This document shows, piece after piece, positions 19,103-28,293 of a stretch of DNA of 64,000 bases (positions within the stretch are counted from its first letter, which is position 1; every line of letters begins with the position of its first letter). Source of the DNA: Endobugula sp965214375 (GTDB lineage: Bacteria > Pseudomonadota > Gammaproteobacteria > Pseudomonadales > Cellvibrionaceae); NCBI GenBank assembly GCA_965214375.1, contig OZ243947.1, positions 2,170,001-2,234,000 on the forward strand, in the 5' to 3' direction. Below the pieces are notes generated by a model. That model saw only the letters and a list, made by a program, of their open reading frames with translations. It searched no databases and had not been told where the DNA came from. The position numbers and the translations under genes are program-made.

Positions 19103-20074
19103 ATGAGCCAAACTGCCATTGCAATATTGCCTACGCTTGATGATATTTCTGCCTTTAATAAAGCGGCAGGTGATAGTTTTCGTCTGGAAGTATTGCGAGT
19201 GCTGGCGCAGGATGCCTACGCCGTACAAGAGCTGTGTGAGGTGTTTGACTACCGCCAATCCGGTATGAGCCATCATTTAAAGGTACTGGCGGAAGCCGGT
19301 TTGGTCGCTAAGCGGCGCGAAGGCAATACGATCTTCTATAGCCGTGCCGTGCCTGCAGCCCATGATAGTCTTGCGGGTTTGCAGCAAGAGCTGTACCGCA
19401 CGGTAGATGCCATGTTGCTGAGACAGGATGTGCGTATGCGTTTGCAGACTGTACGTCAGTCTCGAGAGCAGTTGTCGCAACGTTTTTTTATGGAAAATGC
19501 GCAACAATTTAAAGAGCAACAAGATTTAATTGCCGACTACCCCGTCTATGGGAGTGCGGTCATTGAGTTGCTTGATAAGGTGGTTCTGCCATCCAGAACC
19601 TTGGCGATTGAGGTGGGGCCCGGGACAGGCGAGTTTTTACAGCCATTATCCGAACGCTTCGAACATGTCATTGCGTTGGACAATGCGGAAGTTATGTTAG
19701 ATAAAGCGCAACATCAGTGTGCTTTTTGTAACAACATTGACTTCGTCTGCAGTAATACAGCGGCATTATTGGATTATGCGCACCAAGCGGATTGTGTCGT
19801 GATGAATATGGTGCTGCATCATACCCCGTCACCGGCAGATATCTTTGCTGATATTGCCCAGTGTTTGAAATCTCAGGGTATGTTGTTGGTGTGCGATTTG
19901 TGTCGCCATGAGCAGGATTGGGCGAAAGCATCTTGTAGAGATATATGGCTGGGGTTTGACCCCGAAGAGTTACAACGCTGGGCCGAGTCTGCAGGTTTGC
20001 GGCAAGGTCATAGCAAGTATTTGGCACTGCGTAACGGTTTTCAAATACAGTTACAGCAGTTTATTAAATGTTAA
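19103..20074 (+). CDS. ArsR-family regulator fused to a SAM methyltransferase-like domain (SahR-like)
   Basis: A 323-residue protein with an N-terminal winged-helix ArsR domain (about 15-85; recognition helix region QSGMSHHLKVLAEAGLV, wing REGNTIFYS) and a C-terminal class I methyltransferase-like domain (about 125-310; glycine-rich EVGPGTGEF near 172, VMNMVLHH near 235). It directly precedes metK, ahcY and metF, and its promoter carries a long palindrome. Together this points to a sensor of SAM or S-adenosylhomocysteine that controls the activated-methyl cycle, using the methyltransferase fold for ligand binding. No ribosome binding site is seen before the ATG. Confidence 0.85.
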   Translation: MSQTAIAILPTLDDISAFNKAAGDSFRLEVLRVLAQDAYAVQELCEVFDYRQSGMSHHLKVLAEAGLVAKRREGNTIFYSRAVPAAHDSLAGLQQELYRTVDAMLLRQDVRMRLQTVRQSREQLSQRFFMENAQQFKEQQDLIADYPVYGSAVIELLDKVVLPSRTLAIEVGPGTGEFLQPLSERFEHVIALDNAEVMLDKAQHQCAFCNNIDFVCSNTAALLDYAHQADCVVMNMVLHHTPSPADIFADIAQCLKSQGMLLVCDLCRHEQDWAKASCRDIWLGFDPEELQRWAESAGLRQGHSKYLALRNGFQIQLQQFIKC

Positions 20075-20103
20075 CGTTTTAAAAAAAATCAGGAGAATAA
20101 GTA

Positions 20104-21258
20104 ATGTCAGAATATTCCGTGTTTACATCGGAGTCCGTTTCCGAAGGTCATCCCGACAAACTGGCAGATCAAATTTCCGATGCGGTTGTTGATGCCATGC
20201 TCAAAGATGATCCCAACTCTCGTGTGGCCGTTGAGACACTGGTAAAAACCGGTATGGTGGTATTGGCGGGTGAAGTACGTACCAATACCTACATTGATTT
20301 GGAAGACCTAGTACGTGACGTGGTACTGGGCATTGGTTATGACTCTAGCGATGTGGGTTTTGATGGTGCTTCTTGTGCGGTGATTAATGCCATTGGTAAA
20401 CAATCTGCTGATATTGCGATGGGTGTTGATGAAGGTCAAGACAAAGATCAGGGCGCGGGTGACCAAGGGTTGATGTTTGGTTATGCCACCAATGAAACCG
20501 ACGTATTAATGCCTGCTCCTATTTATTATTCTCACCGTTTGGTAGAGCGTCAGGCGCAGGTGCGTAAAAACAATACCCTGAGCTGGTTGCGTCCAGATGC
20601 GAAAAGTCAGATCGGCTTGCGTTATGACAATGGCAAGCCTGTAGCGATTGATGCTGTGGTGTTATCAACACAACACGATGATGGTATTGCACTAGGTGAT
20701 TTGCGTGAAGCAGTGATGGAAGAAATTATCAAACCTGTACTACCTGCCGATTGGTTACACGCGGATACCCTGTACCACATTAACCCAACCGGTAATTTTG
20801 TGATTGGTGGCCCTGTGGGTGACTGCGGTCTGACGGGTCGTAAAATTATTGTGGATACCTACGGCGGTATGGCGCGTCATGGTGGTGGTGCCTTCTCTGG
20901 TAAAGATCCTTCAAAAGTGGATCGCTCTGCTGCGTATGCAGGTCGTTATGTGGCGAAAAACATTGTCGCAGCAGGCTTGGCGGATCGTTGTGAAATTCAA
21001 GTGTCTTATGCAATTGGTGTCTCTGAGCCAACATCGATTTCTATTAACACTTTCGGCACTGGAAAAATATCCGATGCAGACATTTCTGCACTCGTGCGTG
21101 AACACTTTGACCTGCGCGCAGGTGGCTTGGTAGCAATGCTTGATCTTAAGCGACCCATTTATCAAGCGACAGCGGCCTACGGTCACTTTGGTCGTGAAGA
21201 AGAAAACTTCACATGGGAAAAAACTGACAAAGCAGATGCACTAAAAGCATCGCTTTAA
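20104..21258 (+). CDS. metK: S-adenosylmethionine synthetase MetK
   Basis: Makes SAM from methionine and ATP. The N-terminal FTSESVSEGHPDKLADQISDA, the hexapeptide GAGDQG (about 119-124) and the P-loop-like GGGAFSGKDPSKVDRSAAY are all present. Length 384 equals the E. coli enzyme. AGGAG stands 8 bases before the ATG. It follows the regulator by 29 bases and is probably in the same transcript. Confidence 0.98.
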   Translation: MSEYSVFTSESVSEGHPDKLADQISDAVVDAMLKDDPNSRVAVETLVKTGMVVLAGEVRTNTYIDLEDLVRDVVLGIGYDSSDVGFDGASCAVINAIGKQSADIAMGVDEGQDKDQGAGDQGLMFGYATNETDVLMPAPIYYSHRLVERQAQVRKNNTLSWLRPDAKSQIGLRYDNGKPVAIDAVVLSTQHDDGIALGDLREAVMEEIIKPVLPADWLHADTLYHINPTGNFVIGGPVGDCGLTGRKIIVDTYGGMARHGGGAFSGKDPSKVDRSAAYAGRYVAKNIVAAGLADRCEIQVSYAIGVSEPTSISINTFGTGKISDADISALVREHFDLRAGGLVAMLDLKRPIYQATAAYGHFGREEENFTWEKTDKADALKASL

Positions 21259-21275
21259 ACGTATAACAATTCAAG

Positions 21276-21364
21276 AAATCAAGGGGTCAGAGTACTTGAT
21301 TTCTTGGTTTAGAAATTAACTGTAATGATTGGGGCAGAAATCAAGTACTCTGACCCCTTGATTT
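21276..21364. repeat. 27-base perfect palindromic element between metK and ahcY
   Basis: The arms AAATCAAGGGGTCAGAGTAC... (21276-21302) and its exact complement (21338-21364) enclose a 35-base loop. The GGGGTCAGAGTACTTGATTT word resembles sequences I associate with REP-type or small palindromic mobile elements in marine gammaproteobacteria. No transposase is encoded. It could act as a terminator/attenuator between metK and ahcY or simply be a MITE-like insertion. Confidence 0.7.
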
Positions 21365-21389
21365 CCCTTGATTTTTAGAGGAATAAGTA

Positions 21390-22811
21390 ATGAGTGCCGA
21401 ATTAAAAATTGTAGAAAACTTTAATGACTACAAAGTCGCTGCTGCTGATGTTGATCAGTTTCGTAAAGACGCCGAATGGGGCCGTAAAGAAATTACCATC
21501 GCTGAAGGCGAAATGCCTGCATTGATGGCCCTGCGTAAAAAATATAAAGCAGAGCAACCATTGGCCGGTGCCAAGATTATGGGTTGTATTCACATGACGA
21601 TTCAAACCGCTGTGCTGATTGAAACTCTGGTCGACTTGGGTGCAGAAGTGCGTTGGTCTTCTTGTAATATTTTCTCCACACAAGATCATGCTGCTGCCGC
21701 TATTGCCGCTGCCGGTATTCCGGTTTTTGCCTGGAAGGGTGAAACCGAAGAAGAGTTCTTATGGTGTATTGAACAAACTATTAAGGCAGAAAAAGATAGT
21801 GATCAAGTCTGGGATGCCAATATGATTCTCGACGATGGTGGTGACTTGACAGAAATGTGCCACAGTCAGTATCCGGAATTATTAGAGGCGATTCATGGTA
21901 TCTCTGAAGAAACCACCACGGGTGTTCACCGCTTACAAGAAATGATTGAAAAAGGTGAGCTAAAAGTTCCAGCGATTAATGTAAACGATGCCGTAACAAA
22001 ATCCAAAAATGATAACAAATATGGTTGTCGTCACAGCCTTAACGATGCCATCAAGCGTGGTACCGACCACTTGCTTTCGGGTAAAAAAGCGCTAGTGATT
22101 GGTTACGGTGATGTGGGTAAAGGCTCTGCTGCTTCTCTGCGTCAAGAAGGTATGATTGTTAAAGTGACCGAGATTGACCCCATCTGTGCCATGCAAGCGT
22201 GTATGGACGGTTTCGAGGTGGTATCGCCTTACCTCGACGGTATTAATTTGGAAAATTTGGATTGCATCAATAAAGACTTACTTGGCACGACTGACTTGAT
22301 TGTGACCACCACGGGTAACCATAATGTGTGTGACAAATTTATGTTGCAAACACTGAAAAATGGTGCGGTCGTGTGTAATATTGGTCATTTCGATAATGAA
22401 ATTGATACTGCGTATATGCGTGACAATTGGCAGTGGGAAGAAGTTAAGCCACAGGTACATAAAGTGCAGCGTAGCGACGATGCCGCAGATCATGTGATTT
22501 TATTATCCGAAGGTCGTTTGGTTAATCTGGGTAATGCCACCGGTCACCCATCACGTATTATGGATGGTTCTTTTGCTAACCAAGTGCTGGCACAAATGTA
22601 TTTATATGCAAGAAAATTTGCCGACCTGCCAGCGGCAGAAAAATCAGATAACCTGTATTTGAAAGTATTGCCGAAGAAACTTGACGAAGAAGTTGCCGCC
22701 GATATGGTGGAAGGCTTTGGTGGCGTGATTACCAAGCTGACATCGCATCAGGCAGACTATATCAATGTTGAAGTGGAAGGGCCTTTCAAACCTGAAGCTT
22801 ACAAGTACTAA
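21390..22811 (+). CDS. ahcY: Adenosylhomocysteinase AhcY
   Basis: NAD-dependent hydrolysis of S-adenosylhomocysteine to adenosine and homocysteine, which relieves product inhibition of methyltransferases. Seen are HMTIQTAVLIETL (near 68), CNIFSTQDHAAAA (near 92), the NAD-binding GYGDVGKGSAASLR (near 239), VCNIGHFDNEID and the C-terminal PEAYKY. Length 473 is normal for the long bacterial form. TAGAGGAATAAGTA precedes the ATG. A SAH riboswitch was looked for upstream and not seen; control is more likely through the operator upstream of the regulator. Confidence 0.98.
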   Translation: MSAELKIVENFNDYKVAAADVDQFRKDAEWGRKEITIAEGEMPALMALRKKYKAEQPLAGAKIMGCIHMTIQTAVLIETLVDLGAEVRWSSCNIFSTQDHAAAAIAAAGIPVFAWKGETEEEFLWCIEQTIKAEKDSDQVWDANMILDDGGDLTEMCHSQYPELLEAIHGISEETTTGVHRLQEMIEKGELKVPAINVNDAVTKSKNDNKYGCRHSLNDAIKRGTDHLLSGKKALVIGYGDVGKGSAASLRQEGMIVKVTEIDPICAMQACMDGFEVVSPYLDGINLENLDCINKDLLGTTDLIVTTTGNHNVCDKFMLQTLKNGAVVCNIGHFDNEIDTAYMRDNWQWEEVKPQVHKVQRSDDAADHVILLSEGRLVNLGNATGHPSRIMDGSFANQVLAQMYLYARKFADLPAAEKSDNLYLKVLPKKLDEEVAADMVEGFGGVITKLTSHQADYINVEVEGPFKPEAYKY

Positions 22812-22818
22812 TAAAAGC

Positions 22819-22924
22819 TAACTGCGTTGCTATTACGTCGTTAAAAACAAGCGTAAAATGCTCATGTATTATTTATACACTGCGCTTTTTCTCTTGTTTT
22901 TGCCTAGTACTAGCTGCCTCGTTA
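22819..22924. repeat. Long imperfect hairpin after ahcY
   Basis: Quasi-palindromic arms of about 34 bases (TAACTGCGTTGC...AAAAACAAG and CTTGTTTTT...CTGCCTCGTTA) enclose AAAATGCTCATGTA-TTATT-TATACACTGCGCTTTT, itself nearly self-complementary. I recall similar AATGCTCAT...ACTGCGCTTT hairpins as frequent intergenic elements in marine gammaproteobacteria. It probably terminates ahcY or is a non-autonomous repeat. Confidence 0.55.
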
Positions 22925-23018
22925 ACGCTTTTGCGTTGGTGAGAAACCACTACCGATAAAGGTTCGAAGCATCAAATATGTACTTGTTATCTTGTGCATA
23001 CTGTTTGTGATTGAATTG

Positions 23019-23114
23019 GCTGAGATAGTGCTATTCAAGACCGTTGGAGGCATGGATGCCGGAAACGAGCTACAGGGATGTACTTGTGCTTGTCTTGAAG
23101 GGCACTTCTCAGCT
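23019..23114. repeat. Constant-core hairpin element, copy 2 (ahcY-metF)
   Basis: The arms GCTGAGATAGTGCTATTCAAGAC and GTCTTGAAGGGCACTTCTCAGC pair imperfectly (about 20 pairs). They enclose the core CGTTGGAGGCATGGATGCCG, ACGAGCTACAGGGATGTAC. The core matches the copies at 6438 and 59511, while the arms do not. It sits 42 bases before metF. Confidence 0.7.
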
Positions 23115-23156
23115 GATATTTATTAAAATATCTAACAAACATTAGAGAATAAGAAT

Positions 23157-24005
23157 ATGTCTGAACAAAACTTCCGTTTAAGTTTTGAATTTTTCCCGCC
23201 AAAAACTGAAGCTGGTCGTGAAAAACTGTTTGCAACACGTGCTGCGTTTAATGAATTTAAGCCGGAATTTTTTTCCATGACTTATGGTGCTGGTGGTTCC
23301 ACCCGTGATAATACCAAAGGTCTCGTCAAGCAATTCTTGTCTGACGGTATTGCTACTGCACCTCATCTGTCATTCGGTGGTGATTCTGAAGAATCCATTG
23401 CTGAGTTAATTGCGGAGTATAAAGCAGCCGGTGTTGATCGTATTGTTGCTGTGCGTGGTGATATGCCCTCAGGTATGGGGGGTGCGTCGCAAATGGTGTA
23501 TGCCAATGAATTGGTGGCATTTATTCGTGAGCGCTTTGGTGAGCATTTTCACTTGGAAGTTGCGGCATACCCTGAAATTCATCCGGAAGCAGAAAGTTAT
23601 TCCAAAGATATTCAGTATTTAAAAGGTAAGTTTGATGCGGGCGCTAATAGTGCGATCACGCAATACTTTTTTAATCTGGATGCGTATTTCTTTTTTATAG
23701 CACAATGTGAGCAAGCGGGTATTACACAGCCCATTTATCCGGGCATTATGCCTATCATTAATTTACAAAATCTGTTGCGCTTTAGTAGTGCTTGCGGTGC
23801 AGAAATTCCGCGCTGGATACAAAAAGTATTGGAAGATTATGGTGATGATCAGGAAAGCATGCAAGCATTTGGTGCCGATATGGTCACAGAGTTGTGTGAA
23901 AGCCTGATTGAAAAAGGTGTTCCTGGTTTACATTTCTATACCATGAATAAGGTTGAGCCAGTTAAAACCATTGTTGAGAATTTGGGTTTAACTATTAGTA
24001 GCTAA
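23157..24005 (+). CDS. metF: 5,10-methylenetetrahydrofolate reductase MetF
   Basis: FAD enzyme that reduces methylenetetrahydrofolate to methyltetrahydrofolate for homocysteine methylation. The TIM-barrel landmarks are present: FEFFPPKTEAGREKL (near 10), SMTYGAGGSTRD (near 40), VAVRGDMPSG (near 97) and EVAAYPEIHPEA (near 133). At 282 residues it is close to the standard length. AGAGAATAAG precedes the ATG. With metK and ahcY it completes most of the methyl cycle here; a methionine synthase is not in the window. Confidence 0.97.
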   Translation: MSEQNFRLSFEFFPPKTEAGREKLFATRAAFNEFKPEFFSMTYGAGGSTRDNTKGLVKQFLSDGIATAPHLSFGGDSEESIAELIAEYKAAGVDRIVAVRGDMPSGMGGASQMVYANELVAFIRERFGEHFHLEVAAYPEIHPEAESYSKDIQYLKGKFDAGANSAITQYFFNLDAYFFFIAQCEQAGITQPIYPGIMPIINLQNLLRFSSACGAEIPRWIQKVLEDYGDDQESMQAFGADMVTELCESLIEKGVPGLHFYTMNKVEPVKTIVENLGLTISS

Positions 24006-24077
24006 TAGTAACTAATTTCTATATAAAATGAAGTTGTCAGAATCTTTCCAAGTGTTGCGCTAATTATTATCGTTTTT

Positions 24078-25334
24078 TTGGCAATTCCTTTTCTATCCAT
24101 TGATGACCCCTTAAACACCGATGCAGAAGCTTATGCTAATTTGGCGCGACCTTCTCATAATGATAAAAGTCAGGCCTATCTTTATCTTATGGGTTTTTTA
24201 GTAGATAGAAGTTCTGACCCATTAGTTGCGGGTGCTAAAAAGCTACAGTCAATTAGAGGAGTTGAAAAAGCATATTTCGAGGGCAAGGAAAATTTTGATT
24301 ATCCTGATCATGTGTTCGAAAATGCTTTACCCTTGCCTGATGAAGAGCAGCTATGTTCATTTAGTGATTATGAGTGTTTGGAGTATTTTTTCTTAAAAAA
24401 ATCAAATAATCTCAAGCTATTATCTGATCATACAATTTTATTAAGTCGTTATTTAAAGCTGCTATCTTTTGGCGATTATAAAAACCTTTCACACTCCATT
24501 CTTTCGGAGCCGTTTCCACCTTATAAGCAGGCTGTTATATTCGGTAATCGCTTAAGGATTGTCAATGCAAGTATTTATTTTCAGCAGGTTGATAAAGGTA
24601 GGGCAGAAAAAATACTAAGAGATAATATTAGCCATCTGCGTCGATATTTGTCTCAGGCTGATGATCTTATTGGGAAAATAATTGTTTCTGGAGCAATTTC
24701 TGAATCATTGGACGCACTTTTTTTCTTATCAATTCTTGATGGTGTTTCTTTCAGTGAGTTGCCAGAGTTGAATAAGCATGAATTAAGTATGTTGCTTCCC
24801 TTTGCTAGGGAGTTTCTCGGCGTTTATAATACAATGAATAAGCTTGAAGGCGAGGCCAGTTTTTTTTCTACTGAAAATCAAGCGCCTTCGTGGGTCATAA
24901 GGTTATTTTTTAAGCCAAATATGACAATTAATGAAGTATACAGAAGGGATCGTTACGTTCGTGATATTTCTCAGCTAAATTATCAAAAATATGCAGATAG
25001 AAAAATTGATTACGAAAGTGAAAAAGATAATAAATTTTCGGGCTTTAAATTTTTTTTTGATAATTTAAGGAATAGTGCAGGTGTTATACTTCTTTCGATA
25101 GCTGAGCCATTATATTTTAGATATGTGGAGTCTATACAACATCTTGGTTTGAAAATACACTTATTTAATCAGCTTGCGAAAAGCCCCTCATTATTAGAGA
25201 ATGCAGGTTCGATTAAAAATGCTCACATGGGTGGCCATGCTTTCCATTTGCGAGAAAGTAAAAAAATATGCTTCTATGAGATTTTATCTAAAGAGCGTAG
25301 AGTAAATGATACCTGCTTAAATACAACTCACTAA
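24078..25334 (+). CDS. Membrane-anchored protein of unknown function (start uncertain)
   Basis: About 418 residues counted from a TTG at 24078. That TTG falls inside a hydrophobic anchor: the same frame reads VALIIIVFLAIPFLS back to a TAA at 24025-24027, with no usable start. The ATG at 24028 (MKLSESF...) is out of frame by one base, and one extra base after the second codon would give an N-terminus of MK plus a membrane anchor. The gene may therefore be slightly damaged. The remaining protein is helical, with many Leu and Lys, and no recognised domain. It is AT-rich and unlike metF and rsmE on either side, suggesting acquisition. Confidence 0.55.
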   Translation: MAIPFLSIDDPLNTDAEAYANLARPSHNDKSQAYLYLMGFLVDRSSDPLVAGAKKLQSIRGVEKAYFEGKENFDYPDHVFENALPLPDEEQLCSFSDYECLEYFFLKKSNNLKLLSDHTILLSRYLKLLSFGDYKNLSHSILSEPFPPYKQAVIFGNRLRIVNASIYFQQVDKGRAEKILRDNISHLRRYLSQADDLIGKIIVSGAISESLDALFFLSILDGVSFSELPELNKHELSMLLPFAREFLGVYNTMNKLEGEASFFSTENQAPSWVIRLFFKPNMTINEVYRRDRYVRDISQLNYQKYADRKIDYESEKDNKFSGFKFFFDNLRNSAGVILLSIAEPLYFRYVESIQHLGLKIHLFNQLAKSPSLLENAGSIKNAHMGGHAFHLRESKKICFYEILSKERRVNDTCLNTTH

Positions 25335-25337
25335 ATT

Positions 25338-26111
25338 ATGCATATCCCTCGCCTCTATATAAACCATCCCCTCTCTGAAAATAAAACAATTGAGCTGCCT
25401 AAACAAGCCGCTCATCATATTGTGACGGTGATGCGTATGAAAGCCGGGCGCGAAGTGGTTTTGTTTAATGGCGAGGCGCACAATGATAAAGCGGGAGAGT
25501 TTAAAGCCACACTAGCCTATGTCGATAAGAAAAATGTTTGTGTTGCCGTGGGTGAGTTTGTTGAGCGTAATATCGAATCACCCTTGCAAACCGAGATGGG
25601 CGTCTGTTTGATTAAAAATGATCGGATGGACTGGCTGCTACAAAAAGCGACAGAATTGGGTGTTAGCAAAATATCACCTCTCTGGAGCGAATATACGGAT
25701 ATCAAAATTCCTGTCGATCGTCTCGAAAAAAAACGGCAACATTGGCAGCAAGTAGTCATTAGTGCTTGTGAGCAATGTGGTCGTACATCGGTGCCAGAGA
25801 TATCCTCTCCGCAAAAATTTCCGCAATGGCTTGATGTCGTAACAGCCAATAAAAAAATTATTTTGCACCCCTCTGGTAAGTCCAAGTATGGTGGCGAAAA
25901 GATTAATCAGGACAATACATTCAGCTCTGTCGCATTAGTGGTGGGCCCTGAAGGTGGTTTTAGCGAAAATGAAGTTATGCAGGCGACACAGCGGGGCTTT
26001 CAGGGTATGATTTTAGGTTCACGTATTCTTCGGGCAGAAACCGCGCCATTAGTGGCGTTAAGTTTGCTGCAATCTCACTATGGCGATATCAACATCGGCG
26101 ACTCTTTTTAA
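25338..26111 (+). CDS. rsmE: 16S rRNA m3U1498 methyltransferase RsmE
   Basis: SPOUT-class enzyme that methylates N3 of U1498 in 16S rRNA. The N-terminal PUA-like part (HIPRLYI...KQAAHHIVTVMRMKAG) and the trefoil-knot motifs VGPEGGFSENEV (near 197-208) and LGSRILRAETAP (near 222-233) are diagnostic. Length 257 is slightly above the E. coli protein (243). Its last 32 bases overlap the start of the MFS pseudogene. Confidence 0.95.
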   Translation: MHIPRLYINHPLSENKTIELPKQAAHHIVTVMRMKAGREVVLFNGEAHNDKAGEFKATLAYVDKKNVCVAVGEFVERNIESPLQTEMGVCLIKNDRMDWLLQKATELGVSKISPLWSEYTDIKIPVDRLEKKRQHWQQVVISACEQCGRTSVPEISSPQKFPQWLDVVTANKKIILHPSGKSKYGGEKINQDNTFSSVALVVGPEGGFSENEVMQATQRGFQGMILGSRILRAETAPLVALSLLQSHYGDINIGDSF

Positions 26112-27260
26112 TAGCCGTTTACTGATCTTGTTTTTGTGCCAGATTTTTTTCTGGTGCACGATGATCTTTGGTGTTTCCTTTTCCAGTCTTGCGGGTATGC
26201 AGTTGGCGCCCTCCTCTTCGTGGGCAACGTTTCCGGTTGCGCTCTTAACCATCGGTGGATTAATGTCCACTTACCCATTGTCTCTATATATGCAGCATTA
26301 TGGCCGCCGTGCGGGTTTTTTTGTTGGCGCGGTTTTTATGATGCTGGGGGCCGGGATTTGGGTTTATGCTATTTATAACGAACACTTTGTTTGGTTTTGT
26401 CTTGGGCATATTGTTTTAGGCATCGCGCAAGCCAGTGCATTTTACTATCGCCTGGCCGCAACTGATGGCGTTAAATCCGAAAAGCGTGGTCGTGCCTTGG
26501 CTTGGTTTTTTTCCGGTGGTATTGTGGCTGCATTACTGGCGCCATTTTTTGGCGGCGTGAGTAAAGACTTGTTAATGCCTTACGACTTTGCAGATGCGTA
26601 TGCCCTTGTTGGTGTGTTGGGATTATTAACGGCTATCGTGATACTTTTTTTCCTGTGGATCGTATTGCGAAAGACAAGCAGGCAAGAACCGTGCGGCCAT
26701 TATCCGTATTATTCAAACAGCCTGCCTTGTGTATTGCCTTGCTAAATGCTGCCGTTGGTCATGCGGTGATGATTTTGGTGATGGTTGCGACTCCATTAGC
26801 GATTGTCGCTTGTGGTTTCAGTATTACGCAATCCACATCGGTGATTGGGTGGCATGTATTCGGTATGTTTTTACCCGCATTCTTTTCAGGTCAGTTAATT
26901 GATCGTTATGGTACAAGCCGCATTGCGATTGTCGGTGCTTTGATACTCATTGTCAGTGGTGGTGTTGCATTGCTGGATGTTGAGTTAACTCATTTTTATC
27001 TGGCATTGTTTTTGTTGGGTGTGGGCTGGAATTTATTGTATCTTTCTGGTTCAACAGCGATTACGCAATGTCATCAGCCGCAAGAGCGTGTCAAGGTGCA
27101 GGGGCTGTCTGAATTGCTTATCAGTATACTTGCGGCAGTAGCCGCATTTTGTTCAGGTATAGTGCTGAATATCTGGGGTTGGCAGCTGGTACAAATTACC
27201 GTCATAGTATTGTTAGTGGCTACAATTATTGCTAACCTTTGCTTCGCTAATCACGGCTAA
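26080..27260 (+). pseudogene. Major facilitator superfamily permease, frameshifted in T7
   Basis: Starts inside rsmE and encodes about 393 residues in two frames. The first part gives six membrane helices, with YMQHYGRRAGFF between helices 2 and 3 as expected of MFS. Frame is lost at the T7 tract 26645-26651; with eight T it continues ILFFPVDRIAKDKQARTVRP into the cytoplasmic loop and helices 7-12. The substrate is unknown. Everything except the T-run reads as a normal transporter, so the lesion is recent (or a sequence error in a homopolymer). Confidence 0.8.
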
Positions 27261-27322
27261 TAATAACAAATAATAAAAAGTACCGCTGTCAATACTGCGG
27301 TGCATCAGCGGGGTATTCAATC

Positions 27323-27763
27323 ATGCAGCAATAGCAATCAACCAATGATCAAGTTTATGCCGGATTTTGGATTAGAACCGGCGCGGCACTGATTGATACG
27401 GTGTTAGCGTTGCTGATTTTGGTGCCAATACTCACTGCTATTTATGGCGTGGATTACTGGCTCTCCGGCGCGAACTCAAATAGTTTATTGGATGTTTTAT
27501 GGAATTATATATTGCCAGCGTTGATTGTTATTGCCTTTTGTATTTATAAATCGGCAACACCCGGAAAAATGGCAGTTAAGGTGTCTAGTGTCGATGCGCA
27601 AACAGGAGAGCAGCCTTCTGTCAAACAATATCTTGTGCGTTATCTGGGGTACTATGTGTCAATTATTCCTTTATTTTTGGGTATTATTTGGGTAGCTTTT
27701 GATAAGCGTAAACAAGGGTGGCATGATAAATTGGCAGGAACAGTGGTTGTGAAAACACATTAA
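27323..27763 (+). pseudogene. RDD-family membrane protein with early TAG
   Basis: From the ATG at 27323 the fourth codon is TAG (27332-27334; MQQ*QSTND), followed in frame by YAGFWIRTGAALIDTVLALLIL, the RDD signature (Arg, then Asp) and three membrane helices ending at TAA. CAG to TAG is the simplest cause. Upstream, the same frame reads YRCQYCGAS, like half of a zinc ribbon that precedes RDD in some proteins, so the original start may lie near 27270. Reinitiation at a later GTG or TTG could give a shortened product of about 120 residues. Confidence 0.6.
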
Positions 27764-27824
27764 GTGTGTGGATATTTTAGTAAAAAAATAATTTAACTCA
27801 TTAAAGCAGTAAAAGGATGTTTTT

Positions 27825-28277
27825 ATGAATCAAACACATTTTCTTCTTTTTTTAGTTTTTGTATTATTTTTTCAAACAGAAATTTTTGCTGATTTCTATC
27901 CCAATATAAAAATTAATAAAGGTATCTATGCAGATTATTACCATATGCAGTATCGTCTTGAGGGCGGTAAATATCAGGTGAATAAAGAGTATGGATATAA
28001 TGCTGGGGGGCAATTCGAGGTGTTAGTCCAGAAGCAATATTTTCCGTTACCAGCGCCAGATTGTAATAAAGATATTGTGATAAGTATGCCCGAGTCACAT
28101 ATCGATAGAAATAAGCGTGACTTATATAAATCATTGTTAGAAAATCAGGATGTGAATGTGGTATTGGAGTTAAATCCGTATTTCACTGTGATTAAAAAAA
28201 ACCCTATTAGGGTTAAGTTGTATTTTTGTAATATATTTTTTCGACAAAAGCACGGCGATTATTACAATCATCTATAG
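27825..28277 (+). CDS. Small secreted protein, unknown
   Basis: A 150-residue protein with a strong signal peptide (FLLFLVFVLFFQTEIFA, cleavage near residue 23) and a mature part rich in Tyr and charged residues. Two cysteines (near 92 and 142) could form a disulfide. AAAAGGATG precedes the ATG. No family is recognised. The AT-rich composition resembles the gene at 24078 and differs from the housekeeping genes. The frame is intact. Confidence 0.6.
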   Translation: MNQTHFLLFLVFVLFFQTEIFADFYPNIKINKGIYADYYHMQYRLEGGKYQVNKEYGYNAGGQFEVLVQKQYFPLPAPDCNKDIVISMPESHIDRNKRDLYKSLLENQDVNVVLELNPYFTVIKKNPIRVKLYFCNIFFRQKHGDYYNHL

Positions 28278-28293
28278 CAACTAGTTAATAGTA

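Noticed and set aside
21259..21389. A SAH riboswitch upstream of ahcY
   Set aside because: The gap is filled by a 27-base palindrome; none of the conserved SAH-riboswitch core words could be recognised.
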